Positions 46,593-56,098 are shown, numbered from the stretch's first letter. The stretch is DNA of 64,000 nt from Bacteroidales bacterium (GCA_020201035.1 JAIVHO010000031.1:62001-126000), one strand, 5' to 3'. Numbers and translations are program-made. The notes: generated from the letters alone by a model not told the origin.

Positions 46593-48095
46593 ATGAAACT
46601 ACCTGAATCCTTCTACAACCCGATCTCAATAGCCGGTGCCCTGATGGCAATTGTCACACTGCTGCTAATGGGAGCCCTGCTTGCTGCCATGTCTCTTTTC
46701 GGATCAGCAAGTTCATATGTCGGACTCTTTATTTTTATTATTCTTCCCATTTTCCTGGTAATCGGACTGCTGCTGATACCGGTAGGAGTGATCAGACGAA
46801 AAAGGCAGATAAAAAAAGGAGCTGACGAGAGTGATTTTACCAGACGGATGGTGATTGATCTGAATAATCATAAACACAGGAATGCAATACTCCTTTTCGC
46901 TGCAGGATCAGTAGTTTTTCTATTTTTGACCGGTATCGGAAGCTATGAGGCATTTCACTATACTGAATCCACAGAATTCTGCGGTCTCCTATGTCACCGG
47001 GTTATGGAGCCGGAATATGTTACCTACCAGAACTCGTCACATGCCCGTGTGGCATGTGTTGAATGCCATGTTGGAGAAGGTGCCGACTGGTTTGTAAAAT
47101 CAAAATTATCAGGGCTTTACCAGGTGTATGCTGTTGTAACCGATATCTATCCCAGGCCAATACCCACTCCTGTTCATAACCTCCGGCCTGCACGTGAAAC
47201 CTGTGAAAGATGCCACTGGCCAAACAAGTTCTACTCCTACAGAATACATACAGAAAAACACTTTCTCACTGACGAAGCAAACAGTGAATGGAATATTCAC
47301 CTGAAAATGAAGACCGGACCTGAATACAGTTCCATGGGACTTACTGAAGGTATTCACTGGCATATCAATCCTGATATTAGAATTGAATATATCTCAGATG
47401 ATGAGAAACGCGAATCCATACCCTGGGTAAGGGCTATTAACCTGGCTGAAGGTGATACGGTAATATACAAAGACATAAACAGTTTTGTTGAAGATTCCGT
47501 TATTGCTGAGGCTGAAATCAGGGTAATGGATTGCATCGATTGTCATAACCGCCCATCACACCAGTATCTTTCGCCCAGGGCATTCACCGATCTGATGATT
47601 GCATCCGGTAGTGTCCCGGCCAGCCTTCCTGAAATCAAAAGAGTAGCCATGGAGATACTCAATCAGCAATATTCCACCTCAGATTCAGCAGACCATGCAA
47701 TTGAAGCCGGTATTGCAGGATTCTATGCAGAAAATTATCCTGAACTGACTGACGATCAGAAAAACGAGGTAAAAGCTGCCATAAAGGCATTGCAGAAGGG
47801 GTATTCCGAAAATATCTTTCCGGAAATGAAAGCCAGCTGGGATGCATATCCTAACCATATCGGGCATTTCGAGTTCCAGGGCTGCTTCAGGTGCCACAAC
47901 GGAACACATGCCGATAATGCTGATAACAGGATATCACGAGATTGCAATATCTGCCATACGATAATTCTGCAGGGCGGTCCGGAAACAGAGAGCGTTGCCC
48001 TTGCCAACGAATCTCTTGAGTTTATTCATCCCAACGATATCGGCGAAGCGTGGAAAGAGTTCTCCTGCGCAGAATGCCACAGGTATATGTATTAG
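46593..48095 (+). CDS. Multiheme c-type cytochrome of the NapC/NirT family
   Basis: The protein (500 residues from ATG 46593, MKLPESFYNPISIAG) has two N-terminal transmembrane helices and a periplasmic multiheme part. Seven heme motifs can be read: one CxxxCH (CGLLCH) and six CxxCH (CVECH, CERCH, CIDCH, CFRCH, CNICH, CAECH). SSHARVACVECHVGEGADWFVKSKLSG is typical of the NapC/NirT quinol dehydrogenase core. It should pass electrons from menaquinol to a periplasmic acceptor. No terminal reductase is adjacent. The last heme lies only a few residues from the C-terminus. Confidence 0.93.
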   Translation: MKLPESFYNPISIAGALMAIVTLLLMGALLAAMSLFGSASSYVGLFIFIILPIFLVIGLLLIPVGVIRRKRQIKKGADESDFTRRMVIDLNNHKHRNAILLFAAGSVVFLFLTGIGSYEAFHYTESTEFCGLLCHRVMEPEYVTYQNSSHARVACVECHVGEGADWFVKSKLSGLYQVYAVVTDIYPRPIPTPVHNLRPARETCERCHWPNKFYSYRIHTEKHFLTDEANSEWNIHLKMKTGPEYSSMGLTEGIHWHINPDIRIEYISDDEKRESIPWVRAINLAEGDTVIYKDINSFVEDSVIAEAEIRVMDCIDCHNRPSHQYLSPRAFTDLMIASGSVPASLPEIKRVAMEILNQQYSTSDSADHAIEAGIAGFYAENYPELTDDQKNEVKAAIKALQKGYSENIFPEMKASWDAYPNHIGHFEFQGCFRCHNGTHADNADNRISRDCNICHTIILQGGPETESVALANESLEFIHPNDIGEAWKEFSCAECHRYMY

Positions 48096-48106
48096 ATATT
48101 TTTTAT

Positions 48107-48114
48107 TATATTTG
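48107..48114 (+). promoter_or_regulatory. Probable promoter of the VTT gene (-7 box)
   Basis: TATATTTG matches TAnnTTTG just after the cytochrome stop. It predicts a leader of about 110 nt, with a small CCGG...CCGG stem near 48167-48180. Confidence 0.5.
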
Positions 48115-48231
48115 GGAAGGTATATTAAAAATAACAGTACGCTGATCTGAACGTGCAGGTAACTGCCGGTTTAAGGCCGGAAGGTAAATAACGGAACCAG
48201 TAAATGGTTTGTTTATTATTATTATCAGATT

Positions 48232-48795
48232 ATGCACGAAAAGATCAGAATCCGAACCAAAACACTTTACTCCTGGATTTTAATTACTATCCTCATTCTT
48301 ATCCTCTATATTTTCAAGAGAGAGTTGTTTGACATAACCTTCCTGAAAAGCTTTGTAAATGATAACAGACTGATGGTGATAACGATCTATTTGATCATAC
48401 TTTCACTTATTGGCCTGCTTTTTATTCCTTCAACACCATTTGCAATTGCCGGTGTAATCCTTTTCTCTCCCGGAGAGGCTTATATATTAAATCTGATCGG
48501 TATTATCACCTCTTCTACTATAGTGTATTATTTCACTCAATATCTGAGACTTAACAAATGGATTGAATCCCGGTTCCCGGAAAAGACAATAAAAGTAAGA
48601 GAAGCACTGAAAAAAAAAGTTCTCCCCATAATTGCCGGCTGGAGCTTTTTCCCGATTGTACCCACCGATTTGATAATATATGTAGCAAGCACCCTCAGTA
48701 TACCCTACTGGAAATGTGTCCTTGGAGTACTTATCGGTGAAGGAATCCTTAATGCATTCTATATTTTTTCCATTGACCTTCTTATAGGTCTGTGA
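48232..48795 (+). CDS. TVP38/TMEM64 (VTT domain) membrane protein
   Basis: The 187-residue protein has about five hydrophobic segments and the VTT/SNARE-associated core: FIPSTPFAIAGVILFSPGEAYILNLIGIITSSTIVYYF and LPIIAGWSFFPIVPTDLIIYVASTLSIPYWK. The family is related to DedA proteins, some of which move lipid carriers; the substrate here is unknown. It converges on the DUF2891 gene with only 23 nt between stops. Confidence 0.9.
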   Translation: MHEKIRIRTKTLYSWILITILILILYIFKRELFDITFLKSFVNDNRLMVITIYLIILSLIGLLFIPSTPFAIAGVILFSPGEAYILNLIGIITSSTIVYYFTQYLRLNKWIESRFPEKTIKVREALKKKVLPIIAGWSFFPIVPTDLIIYVASTLSIPYWKCVLGVLIGEGILNAFYIFSIDLLIGL

Positions 48796-48818
48796 GCTAA
48801 CCCTGTATACATATTCCG

Positions 48819-49922
48819 TTATTGTGCCTGACTCAGGGCATAAACTGCAAAAGAAGCAAGCCAGTGCTCACCCGCATATGATCCGTCAACAACGGATTCC
48901 AGCGAAAAGGCAAGATGATTATCAGCCACCTCTGCCAGATGAGCAAGATCATCATCCTGTGAAGCAAGGCCATAAAGGCACCATGCCCTGCTGAAGTTGA
49001 GACCGTCAAGGTGAACCAGCTTCCCGTCTGTGCGGTCAGTAACCCTTGCAGGCTCAAGGTAAAAAGCGGGATCAAACAGGTCAGGCATAAAATTTTTTAG
49101 CCATACGGTAAACTCATCAGGAGGCAGAATCCTCCTCATAAGATCAGCCTCTTCCAGGCACGGGGAGAGAAAATCATAACCTCCCGGCTCCCAGGTGTAA
49201 GGACAGCCGTTATCTTCTCCAAAATATTGTATCGAATAGTTTTTAATTAAACTGCTGAAAGTGGTGTCACCTGCAGCTAACGCATAATCCCAGGCAAAAG
49301 CAAGACCAAACGCGGTGTTGGGATGCTCTCCAACCCTGACAGGATAAAGTAGCTTCGGAAGAAAATCCATATACCGTTCTACTATTATATCTGTCAATGG
49401 CTGAAGCGATTCAGACAGTCTGGCGGCCAACGGATCATCCCAGTCGGCAAGCTCCTGGGATAGTTTAAGCAGCCAGGCCCACCCATAGGTACGCTCAAAA
49501 CTTTTTTCACTCTCCCTCTGAAAATACTCCACCTCTTTCAGGATATTCTCCGTGCTGATATTATCTGCGAGTCGTGTCCGTATAAGATCCTCCTTTTCGA
49601 GGTCTGGAAACTCCTTTAACAGTCTGATAAGCATCCAGTGTCCGTGAACAGATGAATGCCAGTCAAAACAACCATAAAATGCAGGATGCAACTCTGATGG
49701 TTCGCCTGCCTCCGACGGGTTATTTAGAGTCTGATTCAGTTTATTGGGGTACTCTGTTCCGATACATTTAAGTGGTAACTCAGCAAGGCGGTTAGCCTCA
49801 TCAACGGTAAGCCTGTGCTGTATATCGACCTCAGGTGTACTCAAATTCCGGTTTTCATCTACCCTGCCTCCATTACAGGATGAAACAGCCAGAATCAGTA
49901 TCAGAAAAAATGTATTCTTCAT
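48819..49922 (-). CDS. DUF2891 family lipoprotein
   Basis: The 367-residue protein has a lipoprotein signal (FLILILAVSSCNGG, Cys at 16) and the DUF2891 body: HPAFYGCFDWHSSVHGHWMLIRLLKEFP, GWAWLLKLSQELADWDDP and GEHWLASFAVYALSQ. The helical pattern resembles an alpha/alpha toroid, as in glycoside-processing enzymes, but no activity is established. It is a single-gene unit. Confidence 0.88.
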   Translation of the reverse strand: MKNTFFLILILAVSSCNGGRVDENRNLSTPEVDIQHRLTVDEANRLAELPLKCIGTEYPNKLNQTLNNPSEAGEPSELHPAFYGCFDWHSSVHGHWMLIRLLKEFPDLEKEDLIRTRLADNISTENILKEVEYFQRESEKSFERTYGWAWLLKLSQELADWDDPLAARLSESLQPLTDIIVERYMDFLPKLLYPVRVGEHPNTAFGLAFAWDYALAAGDTTFSSLIKNYSIQYFGEDNGCPYTWEPGGYDFLSPCLEEADLMRRILPPDEFTVWLKNFMPDLFDPAFYLEPARVTDRTDGKLVHLDGLNFSRAWCLYGLASQDDDLAHLAEVADNHLAFSLESVVDGSYAGEHWLASFAVYALSQAQ

Positions 49923-50088
49923 GTTTTGCTTATTGAATGACTAAAGATATAAAATTATCAATCCGCAGACGAGAATCACGCCCGAATAAACCAGTTATGG
50001 CAGCATAATCCAAAACAGAGATTACTTCTATTAACAATATTATTATTTTTACGGATGAAAATTTCAACCGTTTTGTTAATCCACTCTT

Positions 50089-51174
50089 ATGAGAACCCAT
50101 GCTCTATCTATCATTTTAATTGTGTTGATGACTTTCAGCCTGCGGGCTCAGCAATTACCTGACGGAGTTAACGCCAGCACAATTATTCAGAACACAACCC
50201 TCTCCGGGGAATATTTCCTTGGATTCAGCTACAACGATGTTACAGAGTTAAGCAAATTTGACCTTAAACGTGGATATTTCACACTGAAGACGAGACTGAA
50301 TGATATGCTTTCGGTTCGATATACCCAGGATATTACCCTTGACAGGGAGGGCGATGATGCAGGTAACGTGGAGATGAGGCTTAAATACCTCTACCTTGCA
50401 GTTGACCTCGAAGAGATAGGCCTGATCAGAAACAGCAGCATAGAATTTGGACTGGTGCACAGGCCATGGGTGGATTTTGAACAGAAAATCAACGGATACC
50501 GTGTTCAGGGACCTATGTTTACTGACCATTATGATATTTCAACCTCTGCCGACTTTGGAATTATGGTTGAGGGACTTATAGGAGGAGTACTGACAGGGGA
50601 TAAAACAGACTATCTGGCATCAGGATACCGGGGACGGTACGGCAGTTATGCCATAGGGTTGTTTAACGGAGGTGGTTACCATAGCATTGAACAAAATAAT
50701 AATAAGGTTGTGGAAAGCAGGCTGACCCTTAGACCCCTGCCTGACATCGCCCCCGGGATACAGATATCATGGGCGCTGGCTGTTGGTAAAACTAACCTTC
50801 CGGAAAACCAGGGAGATTACCTTATGAACCTCTTCTTCTTATCCTCGGAACACAGGCTGTTAAGATTTACAGCACAGTATTACCGCGGCACAGGAAGCTA
50901 TGACGGCTCCCTTACAGATATCTCTGGCACATCATACAATAATGACGGCTATTCACTTTTTGCAGAGATTCCCGTACCGCAGACCCCTCTCTCCCTCTTT
51001 TCAAGATATGACTCATTTAATTCACACCAGCTTACCTTACTCCAATCCCGCTCTTTAATAGGAGGCATAACATACAGGTTTTTCGGGAATAAGGTTCTTT
51101 TTAATTACCAGCATGACAGCCTGAACGGGATTACTGAAAACATCTGGGAGATAGCACTTGAGATAAGTTTCTGA
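50089..51174 (+). CDS. Outer-membrane porin-like beta-barrel protein
   Basis: The 361-residue protein begins with a signal peptide (MRTHALSIILIVLMTFSLRAQQ). The mature part is an alternation of short amphipathic strands (GYFTLKTRLNDMLSVRYTQDITLD, EMRLKYLYLAVDLEE) with aromatic ends and a final strand NIWEIALEISF ending in Phe, as expected of a beta-barrel recognised by BAM. Phosphate-selective or carbohydrate porins (OprP/OprO-like) are the closest kind I can suggest. The substrate is unknown. It converges on the MerR gene. Confidence 0.7.
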   Translation: MRTHALSIILIVLMTFSLRAQQLPDGVNASTIIQNTTLSGEYFLGFSYNDVTELSKFDLKRGYFTLKTRLNDMLSVRYTQDITLDREGDDAGNVEMRLKYLYLAVDLEEIGLIRNSSIEFGLVHRPWVDFEQKINGYRVQGPMFTDHYDISTSADFGIMVEGLIGGVLTGDKTDYLASGYRGRYGSYAIGLFNGGGYHSIEQNNNKVVESRLTLRPLPDIAPGIQISWALAVGKTNLPENQGDYLMNLFFLSSEHRLLRFTAQYYRGTGSYDGSLTDISGTSYNNDGYSLFAEIPVPQTPLSLFSRYDSFNSHQLTLLQSRSLIGGITYRFFGNKVLFNYQHDSLNGITENIWEIALEISF

Positions 51175-51318
51175 CAGAGGTGTTGAAACTGACTTAAACA
51201 CCTTGCTCCGGAATCAGGATAAAGACATCTCTTCCTGATGATTTAAGTCTCTGAACTGACAAATGATAATTATTATAGCCGGCCACGGAGTATCATCCAG
51301 GCCGCTTCAGGTCAATCA

Positions 51319-52194
51319 CTATTCAAGATATCTTAATAGATCTGCTGAATTGAAGAGAGGAAAAACATTTTCTCTCTTGATCGCTTCGGCTTCCCCGGCA
51401 AGGAGTCCTGCAACTAGAATTTTCTTTTGAGGAAACATCTCAGAGATCCTCGTAACATAAAGAGCCGGTGACTCATCTGTAAATCTGGAAACTGTTCCGG
51501 TCACGAATAATTCGGAATCCCATACTATATCTGCCTCTGCGAGTGCCTCAACAGGTAACATCTGTCCAAGGTATAAGGAAGAGTGGCCATGCTTCCTTAT
51601 CAGGTAATTATAGTACAGCAGACCCAGTTCATGAAGCTCATTGCCGGGAAGAAACAGAAGGACACGCTTTTGTGACACCGACCTGTTTACTACCAGTGAA
51701 TCGGTAGCCGAGATAATTTTCTGTCTCAGAAAATTTGCTACAAAATGTTCCTGCGAAGGTGAAACTGAACCCGTCTGCCACATCAGCCCAACTCTTGAAA
51801 GAAAAGGAAATACAATGCTTTCAAACGTCTCTTCAAATCCATTACGGATTACTGCCCTCAGCAAAACTGATGAAAGAGCCTCCTCATTCAGCTCAACCAT
51901 TGCCATAACCAATCCGTCAATATAGTTGTCATGCTTTTGATTCTCACGAAGCACAACCGCTACCTTGTCATCAAGTTCCTTCAGACTCAGACGGGCAATA
52001 TGTGAAATTTTTATCCCGTTCCTTGTCAGCACAGCCACATTAATCAGCTTTCTGAGATCGGAATCACTGTAGAGTCGGCGGTTTGTCTTTGAGCGGTCAG
52101 GCTCTACAAGATTATATCGCTTCTCCCATATCCTTATGGTGTGGGATTTAATTCCTGACAATTTCTCGAGATCCCTTATTGAATAATGTGACAT
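51319..52194 (-). CDS. MerR-family regulator with cobalamin-binding domain (CarH/LitR-like)
   Basis: The 291-residue protein has an N-terminal MerR helix-turn-helix (YSIRDLEKLSGIKSHTIRIWEKRYNLVEPDRS) and a C-terminal B12-binding region. The upper-axial signature Wx9EH is intact (WQTGSVSPSQEH), and the lower-axial His lies in NELHELG (ExHxxG). These are the motifs by which CarH binds adenosylcobalamin and senses light. The final Rossmann part (SSLYLGQMLPVEALAEADIV) follows. It sits downstream of the fasciclin gene, behind that gene's terminator, and may regulate it or distant carotenoid genes; both are inference. Confidence 0.88.
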   Translation of the reverse strand: MSHYSIRDLEKLSGIKSHTIRIWEKRYNLVEPDRSKTNRRLYSDSDLRKLINVAVLTRNGIKISHIARLSLKELDDKVAVVLRENQKHDNYIDGLVMAMVELNEEALSSVLLRAVIRNGFEETFESIVFPFLSRVGLMWQTGSVSPSQEHFVANFLRQKIISATDSLVVNRSVSQKRVLLFLPGNELHELGLLYYNYLIRKHGHSSLYLGQMLPVEALAEADIVWDSELFVTGTVSRFTDESPALYVTRISEMFPQKKILVAGLLAGEAEAIKRENVFPLFNSADLLRYLE

Positions 52195-52261
52195 ACCATA
52201 CCAGTGTTAAAGTGTGTAAATATATAATATTCGTTTAAAATAGAGATCCAATTTATTAAAC

Positions 52262-52298
52262 AATAAAAGAGCCCTGAGGTTCATTCCCCAGAGCTCTC
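52262..52298 (-). terminator. Terminator of the fasciclin gene
   Basis: On the minus strand AGAGCTCTGGGG and CCTCAGGGCTCT form a 12-pair stem (two G-T pairs) with loop AATGAA, followed by TTTTATT. Confidence 0.8.
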
Positions 52299-52310
52299 TT
52301 AAAGATTATA

Positions 52311-54860
52311 TTACTTGGCAGGAGGAGGCAGAATAACTTTGTTGATAACGTGGATTACACCGTTTGTTCCCAGTATATTCACATCTGTTACTACAGCGTC
52401 AGGGTCTGAATTAGCCCCGTCACTTATAGTGACTGAAGATTCACCAACATTTATTGTAAATGATTCACCACCGGCTGTTACAGGCTCAAGTCCGTCTTCA
52501 AGGTCAGTTGAAAACACCCTGGCGCTAACAACATGGTAGAGCAATACAGCCTGCAATGTTGCCGGTTCAACTTCCCCGGGACCTTCAACATCCAAAGCGG
52601 TGTATAACTCATCAAATGCTGCATCGGTGGGTGCAAATACGGTAAACGGTCCCTCTCCCTTTAAAGTTGAAACCAATCCGGCCTCGGTAAGGGCTGCTGC
52701 GAGTTGATTAAAGCCACCGGCTATCGCAATATCAACAATATCCTGAGCCGGAGGAAGAAGGGTACGGTCAATTACATGAACAACTCCGTTTGCTGTTCCT
52801 GCTCCTTCTGAAGGATCAATGTCTGTAGCAATTACCTGTGTGCTACCGTTAAGATATACCCCACTGCCTGAATTGGAGAGATAGAAGTCTCCTCCGGCAG
52901 AGGTAATGGTAACAGGGGCTGCCGCGGTAGTAGCAGGAAGCTGGCTGCTCATCACAACTCCGTCAAGCAGGTGATAGGCCAGTACTGCATCCAGAGTAGT
53001 CTGACCAGGCAGTGATGTTATTCCTGCAGCTGCAAAAGCGTCATTTGTGGGAGCAAAAAGGGTCATACCGTTTCCACTGGGTCCGCTGCTTAAAAGCAGA
53101 TCAAGGATTGACGGACTGGCTGCCTTTACTGCAGCAATCAATGTTGAAAAGTTTTTATTGAAATATGCAGGTTCCACTATTGTATTTACAAACATAGCTA
53201 CTGTAGGTGGAACAAGAACTGCATCCATCACATGAACAACGCCATTGCTGGTAACAATATCTGCACTGTTTATTCCTGCTCCGCTGATAAGAAATGAAGA
53301 TCCGTCAGCGGTAACCTCAATCTCTTCACCTCCTATTGTAGCTGCCTTTAAGCCGTCTGACAGGTTTGTGGAATAAACCTCTGATGCAAGAACATGATAT
53401 TCAAGTACTGCTCTTAATACCTCAACAGGTATATCACTTACGGAAGTCTGACCAATAACCCCAAGCAGTGCTTCAAACGCAGCATTGGTGGGCGCAAAAA
53501 CTGTAAATGTTCCGGTTTCGTCTGAAAGCGCTGTTACAAGATCAGGATAGAGTCCCAGTATCTCGACCAGAGATGAAAGTTCAGGAGTTCCCTGTGCTGT
53601 TTCAACAATATTTTTTGCTGGCAGCAGAACCTCGTCCAAAGTATGTATTACACCGTTTGTTGCATTAAAATCAAAAGGAGAAACTATTCCGGCATTATCA
53701 ACTGTAAGTGCAGAAGCATCTATTGAAAGATATTTTCCGGAGAGCGATTCAACTTCACCGGTTGTAAGGTCACCGGACATTATCAGTCCTGCTACCACGT
53801 GGTACAGCAGAATAGTCTCAAGACCCTCAACACTGCTCACATTGGAGGGTGTTATACCAATTGAACTGAAAGCCTCATCTGTGGGAGCAAAAACAGTAAA
53901 TGGACCAACTCCACGCAGAGCGTCAACCAGATCTGCTTCAATGACAGCAGCAGCAAGTGTCTTGTAACCATAGAACAGAGCGGATGTTACCAGATCAAAT
54001 TCCGGAATAAGAACTCCCTCGATTGTATGAATTACGCCATTTGTTGCCTCAACATCAAATGGAGCTGCAATGGAAATACCATTAACGGTGAGTGCTGAAG
54101 CATCAATAGATACATCCTGGTTATTCAGAGTTGCAACATTTCCGGTAGAAAGATCGGTTGACCTTACTGTTCCGGATACAACATGGTAAAGTAATATCTC
54201 AGATAAACCGGGTACATCTGCAATATTTTCTGCTGTTATTCCGGCAGCATTAAACGCCGCGTCTGTTGGGGCAAAAACCGTAAATGGCCCAGCACCCTGC
54301 AGGTCATCATCAAGTGATGCAGCAACCAGTCCGGCCGCCAGTACATTGTAACCTGCCTCAATAGCTGTCTGAACAATATTAACAGGCGGAATAAGTACTT
54401 CATCAATGGAATGGATTACACCATTACGTCCTTCAAGGTCAAAAGGAGCAATAATAGAGGCACTGTTAACTGTAAGATTTTCAGCATCAATAAGGGCATC
54501 AGCTCCGCTTAGCATGGTTACCGAACCTGTTGTTAAATCGCTTGAAAGCACCAGGCCTGAAATAACATGATACTTCAGGATACTTTCCAGTCCGGCCACT
54601 CCGGAAACATTATTTGCCGTAATACCAGCTGCATTAAAAGCCGCATCTGTAGGGGCAAAAAGGGTAAATGGTCCCATACCGCTGAGATCATCATCAAGTC
54701 CGGCCTCAACCACAGCAGCAGCAAGGACATTAAAACCATTATCAACTGCAAGCTCAACTATACTGGGCTGCACAGGCTTCTCTTCCTCCTTTTCACAAGA
54801 GCTCAGTAGAAGAGCTCCTGAAATCAGGATAATCAAATTAATCAAAGTAAGCTTTTTCAT
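52311..54860 (-). CDS. Lipoprotein with six fasciclin (FAS1) domains
   Basis: The 849-residue protein has a lipoprotein signal (GALLLSSCEKEEE, Cys at 22) and six FAS1 domains, each marked by an FAPT motif (LFAPTDAAF, VFAPTDAAF, VFAPTDEAF, VFAPTNAAF, LFAPTNDAF, VFAPTDAAF) and a closing NGVIHxID/NGVVHVID segment. Domains 1-3 are most alike and probably arose by recent tandem duplication. FAS1 domains mediate cell adhesion. The protein is probably surface-exposed and used in attachment. There is a 499-nt AT-rich region upstream. Confidence 0.93.
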   Translation of the reverse strand: MKKLTLINLIILISGALLLSSCEKEEEKPVQPSIVELAVDNGFNVLAAAVVEAGLDDDLSGMGPFTLFAPTDAAFNAAGITANNVSGVAGLESILKYHVISGLVLSSDLTTGSVTMLSGADALIDAENLTVNSASIIAPFDLEGRNGVIHSIDEVLIPPVNIVQTAIEAGYNVLAAGLVAASLDDDLQGAGPFTVFAPTDAAFNAAGITAENIADVPGLSEILLYHVVSGTVRSTDLSTGNVATLNNQDVSIDASALTVNGISIAAPFDVEATNGVIHTIEGVLIPEFDLVTSALFYGYKTLAAAVIEADLVDALRGVGPFTVFAPTDEAFSSIGITPSNVSSVEGLETILLYHVVAGLIMSGDLTTGEVESLSGKYLSIDASALTVDNAGIVSPFDFNATNGVIHTLDEVLLPAKNIVETAQGTPELSSLVEILGLYPDLVTALSDETGTFTVFAPTNAAFEALLGVIGQTSVSDIPVEVLRAVLEYHVLASEVYSTNLSDGLKAATIGGEEIEVTADGSSFLISGAGINSADIVTSNGVVHVMDAVLVPPTVAMFVNTIVEPAYFNKNFSTLIAAVKAASPSILDLLLSSGPSGNGMTLFAPTNDAFAAAGITSLPGQTTLDAVLAYHLLDGVVMSSQLPATTAAAPVTITSAGGDFYLSNSGSGVYLNGSTQVIATDIDPSEGAGTANGVVHVIDRTLLPPAQDIVDIAIAGGFNQLAAALTEAGLVSTLKGEGPFTVFAPTDAAFDELYTALDVEGPGEVEPATLQAVLLYHVVSARVFSTDLEDGLEPVTAGGESFTINVGESSVTISDGANSDPDAVVTDVNILGTNGVIHVINKVILPPPAK

Positions 54861-55359
54861 TTTAAATATGCTTTAGTTATACATTTGGAACAGAAACATC
54901 CGTTAAAATACTTTTGTTCATCTTTATTCTTTTTTTATTATACATTAACATTATACAATACAATACATTAATTATGTATATAATTCTATTTGTGTTGCTT
55001 ATGATATTTTTAAAAACCAATAATATAAACAAAAATATATTACTGTTTATATTATAAAGCCATCTTTGTAAACATTAAAATTCCAGTCAAGCTCAAAATT
55101 ATATCATTTTGATTTTGTAACTTTGAGTACGGAATGGCTATTTGAAAAGGTAGTCTACATATGGCTTACACGTACAACACCATATTCAAAGAATAAGACT
55201 GTTTCCTTATGATTAAGGAGAGACCTGATATGCCGCCAGCCGGCAAACAATTCATTTTATTACTTGTTCTAACAGTAAGGGATATGAGATGATTGCAGGG
55301 GGCAACCCATCTGCAGATAATCAGAAATTTTTAATACAAAATATAATCTATACAAAAAA
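54861..55359. other. AT-rich divergent region between the fasciclin and nitroreductase genes
   Basis: These 499 bases contain no convincing gene. Candidate -7 boxes are TATTTTTG on the minus strand (55030-55037) for the fasciclin gene, giving a leader of about 160 nt, and TAACTTTG on the plus strand (55118-55125) for the nitroreductase, giving a leader of about 230 nt. A tiny 11-codon ORF (MAYTYNTIFKE) from 55159 is probably chance. Confidence 0.55.
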
Positions 55360-55905
55360 ATGACTGCAGAACTATTACAGAAAAGATGGAGCCCCAGATC
55401 ATATACCGGTGAAACGATTGACGATGAACAGATCGGACTCCTCTTTGAGGCTGCCAGATGGGCTCCTTCCAGTATGAATGAACAGCCATGGAGTTACTAC
55501 TATGCCCTTAGATCGGATAACGAAAAATTTGAGAAGTTTCTGGAGTGCCTCAAGCCGGGAAATCCGGTTTGGGCAAAAAATGCATCTATACTTATAATAG
55601 GTGTAGCAAGGAAACATTTCACCTCAAATGGAAAACCCAACAGACACTATCTCCATGACACAGGAAGTGCCAGCTCAATGATAGCCCTTCAGGCTACTGC
55701 AATGGGAATGCAGGCCCACCAGATGGGAGGTTTTTATATGGACAAAACTATCGAGATGTTAAATCTTGATCCTGATAAATATGAACCTTCATCTTTTATC
55801 GCAGTGGGCTACCAGGCCGGACCCGATCTTCTTCCTGATGATATAAGAAAGAAAGAGACCGCCCCACGGTCAAGAAAGGATATAAATGAATTCGTTTACA
55901 AATAA
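55360..55905 (+). CDS. Nitroreductase family protein
   Basis: The 181-residue FMN enzyme has the family start KRWSPRSYTGETIDDEQIGLLFEAARWAPSSMNEQPW, where the Arg and Ser contact FMN, and GSASSMIALQATAMGMQAHQMGGF in the middle. Its size suits the short, single-domain group. It reduces nitroaromatics or quinones with NAD(P)H; the natural substrate is unknown. A 278-nt region with repeats separates it from pruA. Confidence 0.92.
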   Translation: MTAELLQKRWSPRSYTGETIDDEQIGLLFEAARWAPSSMNEQPWSYYYALRSDNEKFEKFLECLKPGNPVWAKNASILIIGVARKHFTSNGKPNRHYLHDTGSASSMIALQATAMGMQAHQMGGFYMDKTIEMLNLDPDKYEPSSFIAVGYQAGPDLLPDDIRKKETAPRSRKDINEFVYK

Positions 55906-55965
55906 AGTAAGGAATGTAACTTTTGAAGAATATGCAATGCACTACTGCTAAAGTTCTGTCTTATC

Positions 55966-56034
55966 ACTTCACAAAGTTACCTAATGCCACCTTGCAGAGT
56001 TATGTAATGCTACCTTGCAGAGTTATGTAATGCT
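55966..56034. repeat. Three-copy 23-bp tandem repeat upstream of pruA
   Basis: ACCTTGCAGAGTTATGTAATGCT occurs perfectly at 55989-56011 and 56012-56034. A degenerate copy (15 of 23) precedes it at 55966-55988. Each perfect unit contains GTTATGTA, close to the GTTATGCA half-site of the inverted repeat at 56113-56136. Confidence 0.85.
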
Positions 56035-56098
56035 ACTATTTATCAGTCATTTAAACCTCCTCAATAATGCAAAACAAAAATTAAAGTGATAGTTGTCA

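Noticed and set aside
55159-55194. Leader peptide MAYTYNTIFKE upstream of the nitroreductase
   Set aside because: It is eleven codons without attenuator-like structure or a run of regulatory codons; chance is likely.
55966-56034. CRISPR array suggested by regular repeats
   Set aside because: Units are 23 bp head-to-tail without spacers, and no cas gene is present.
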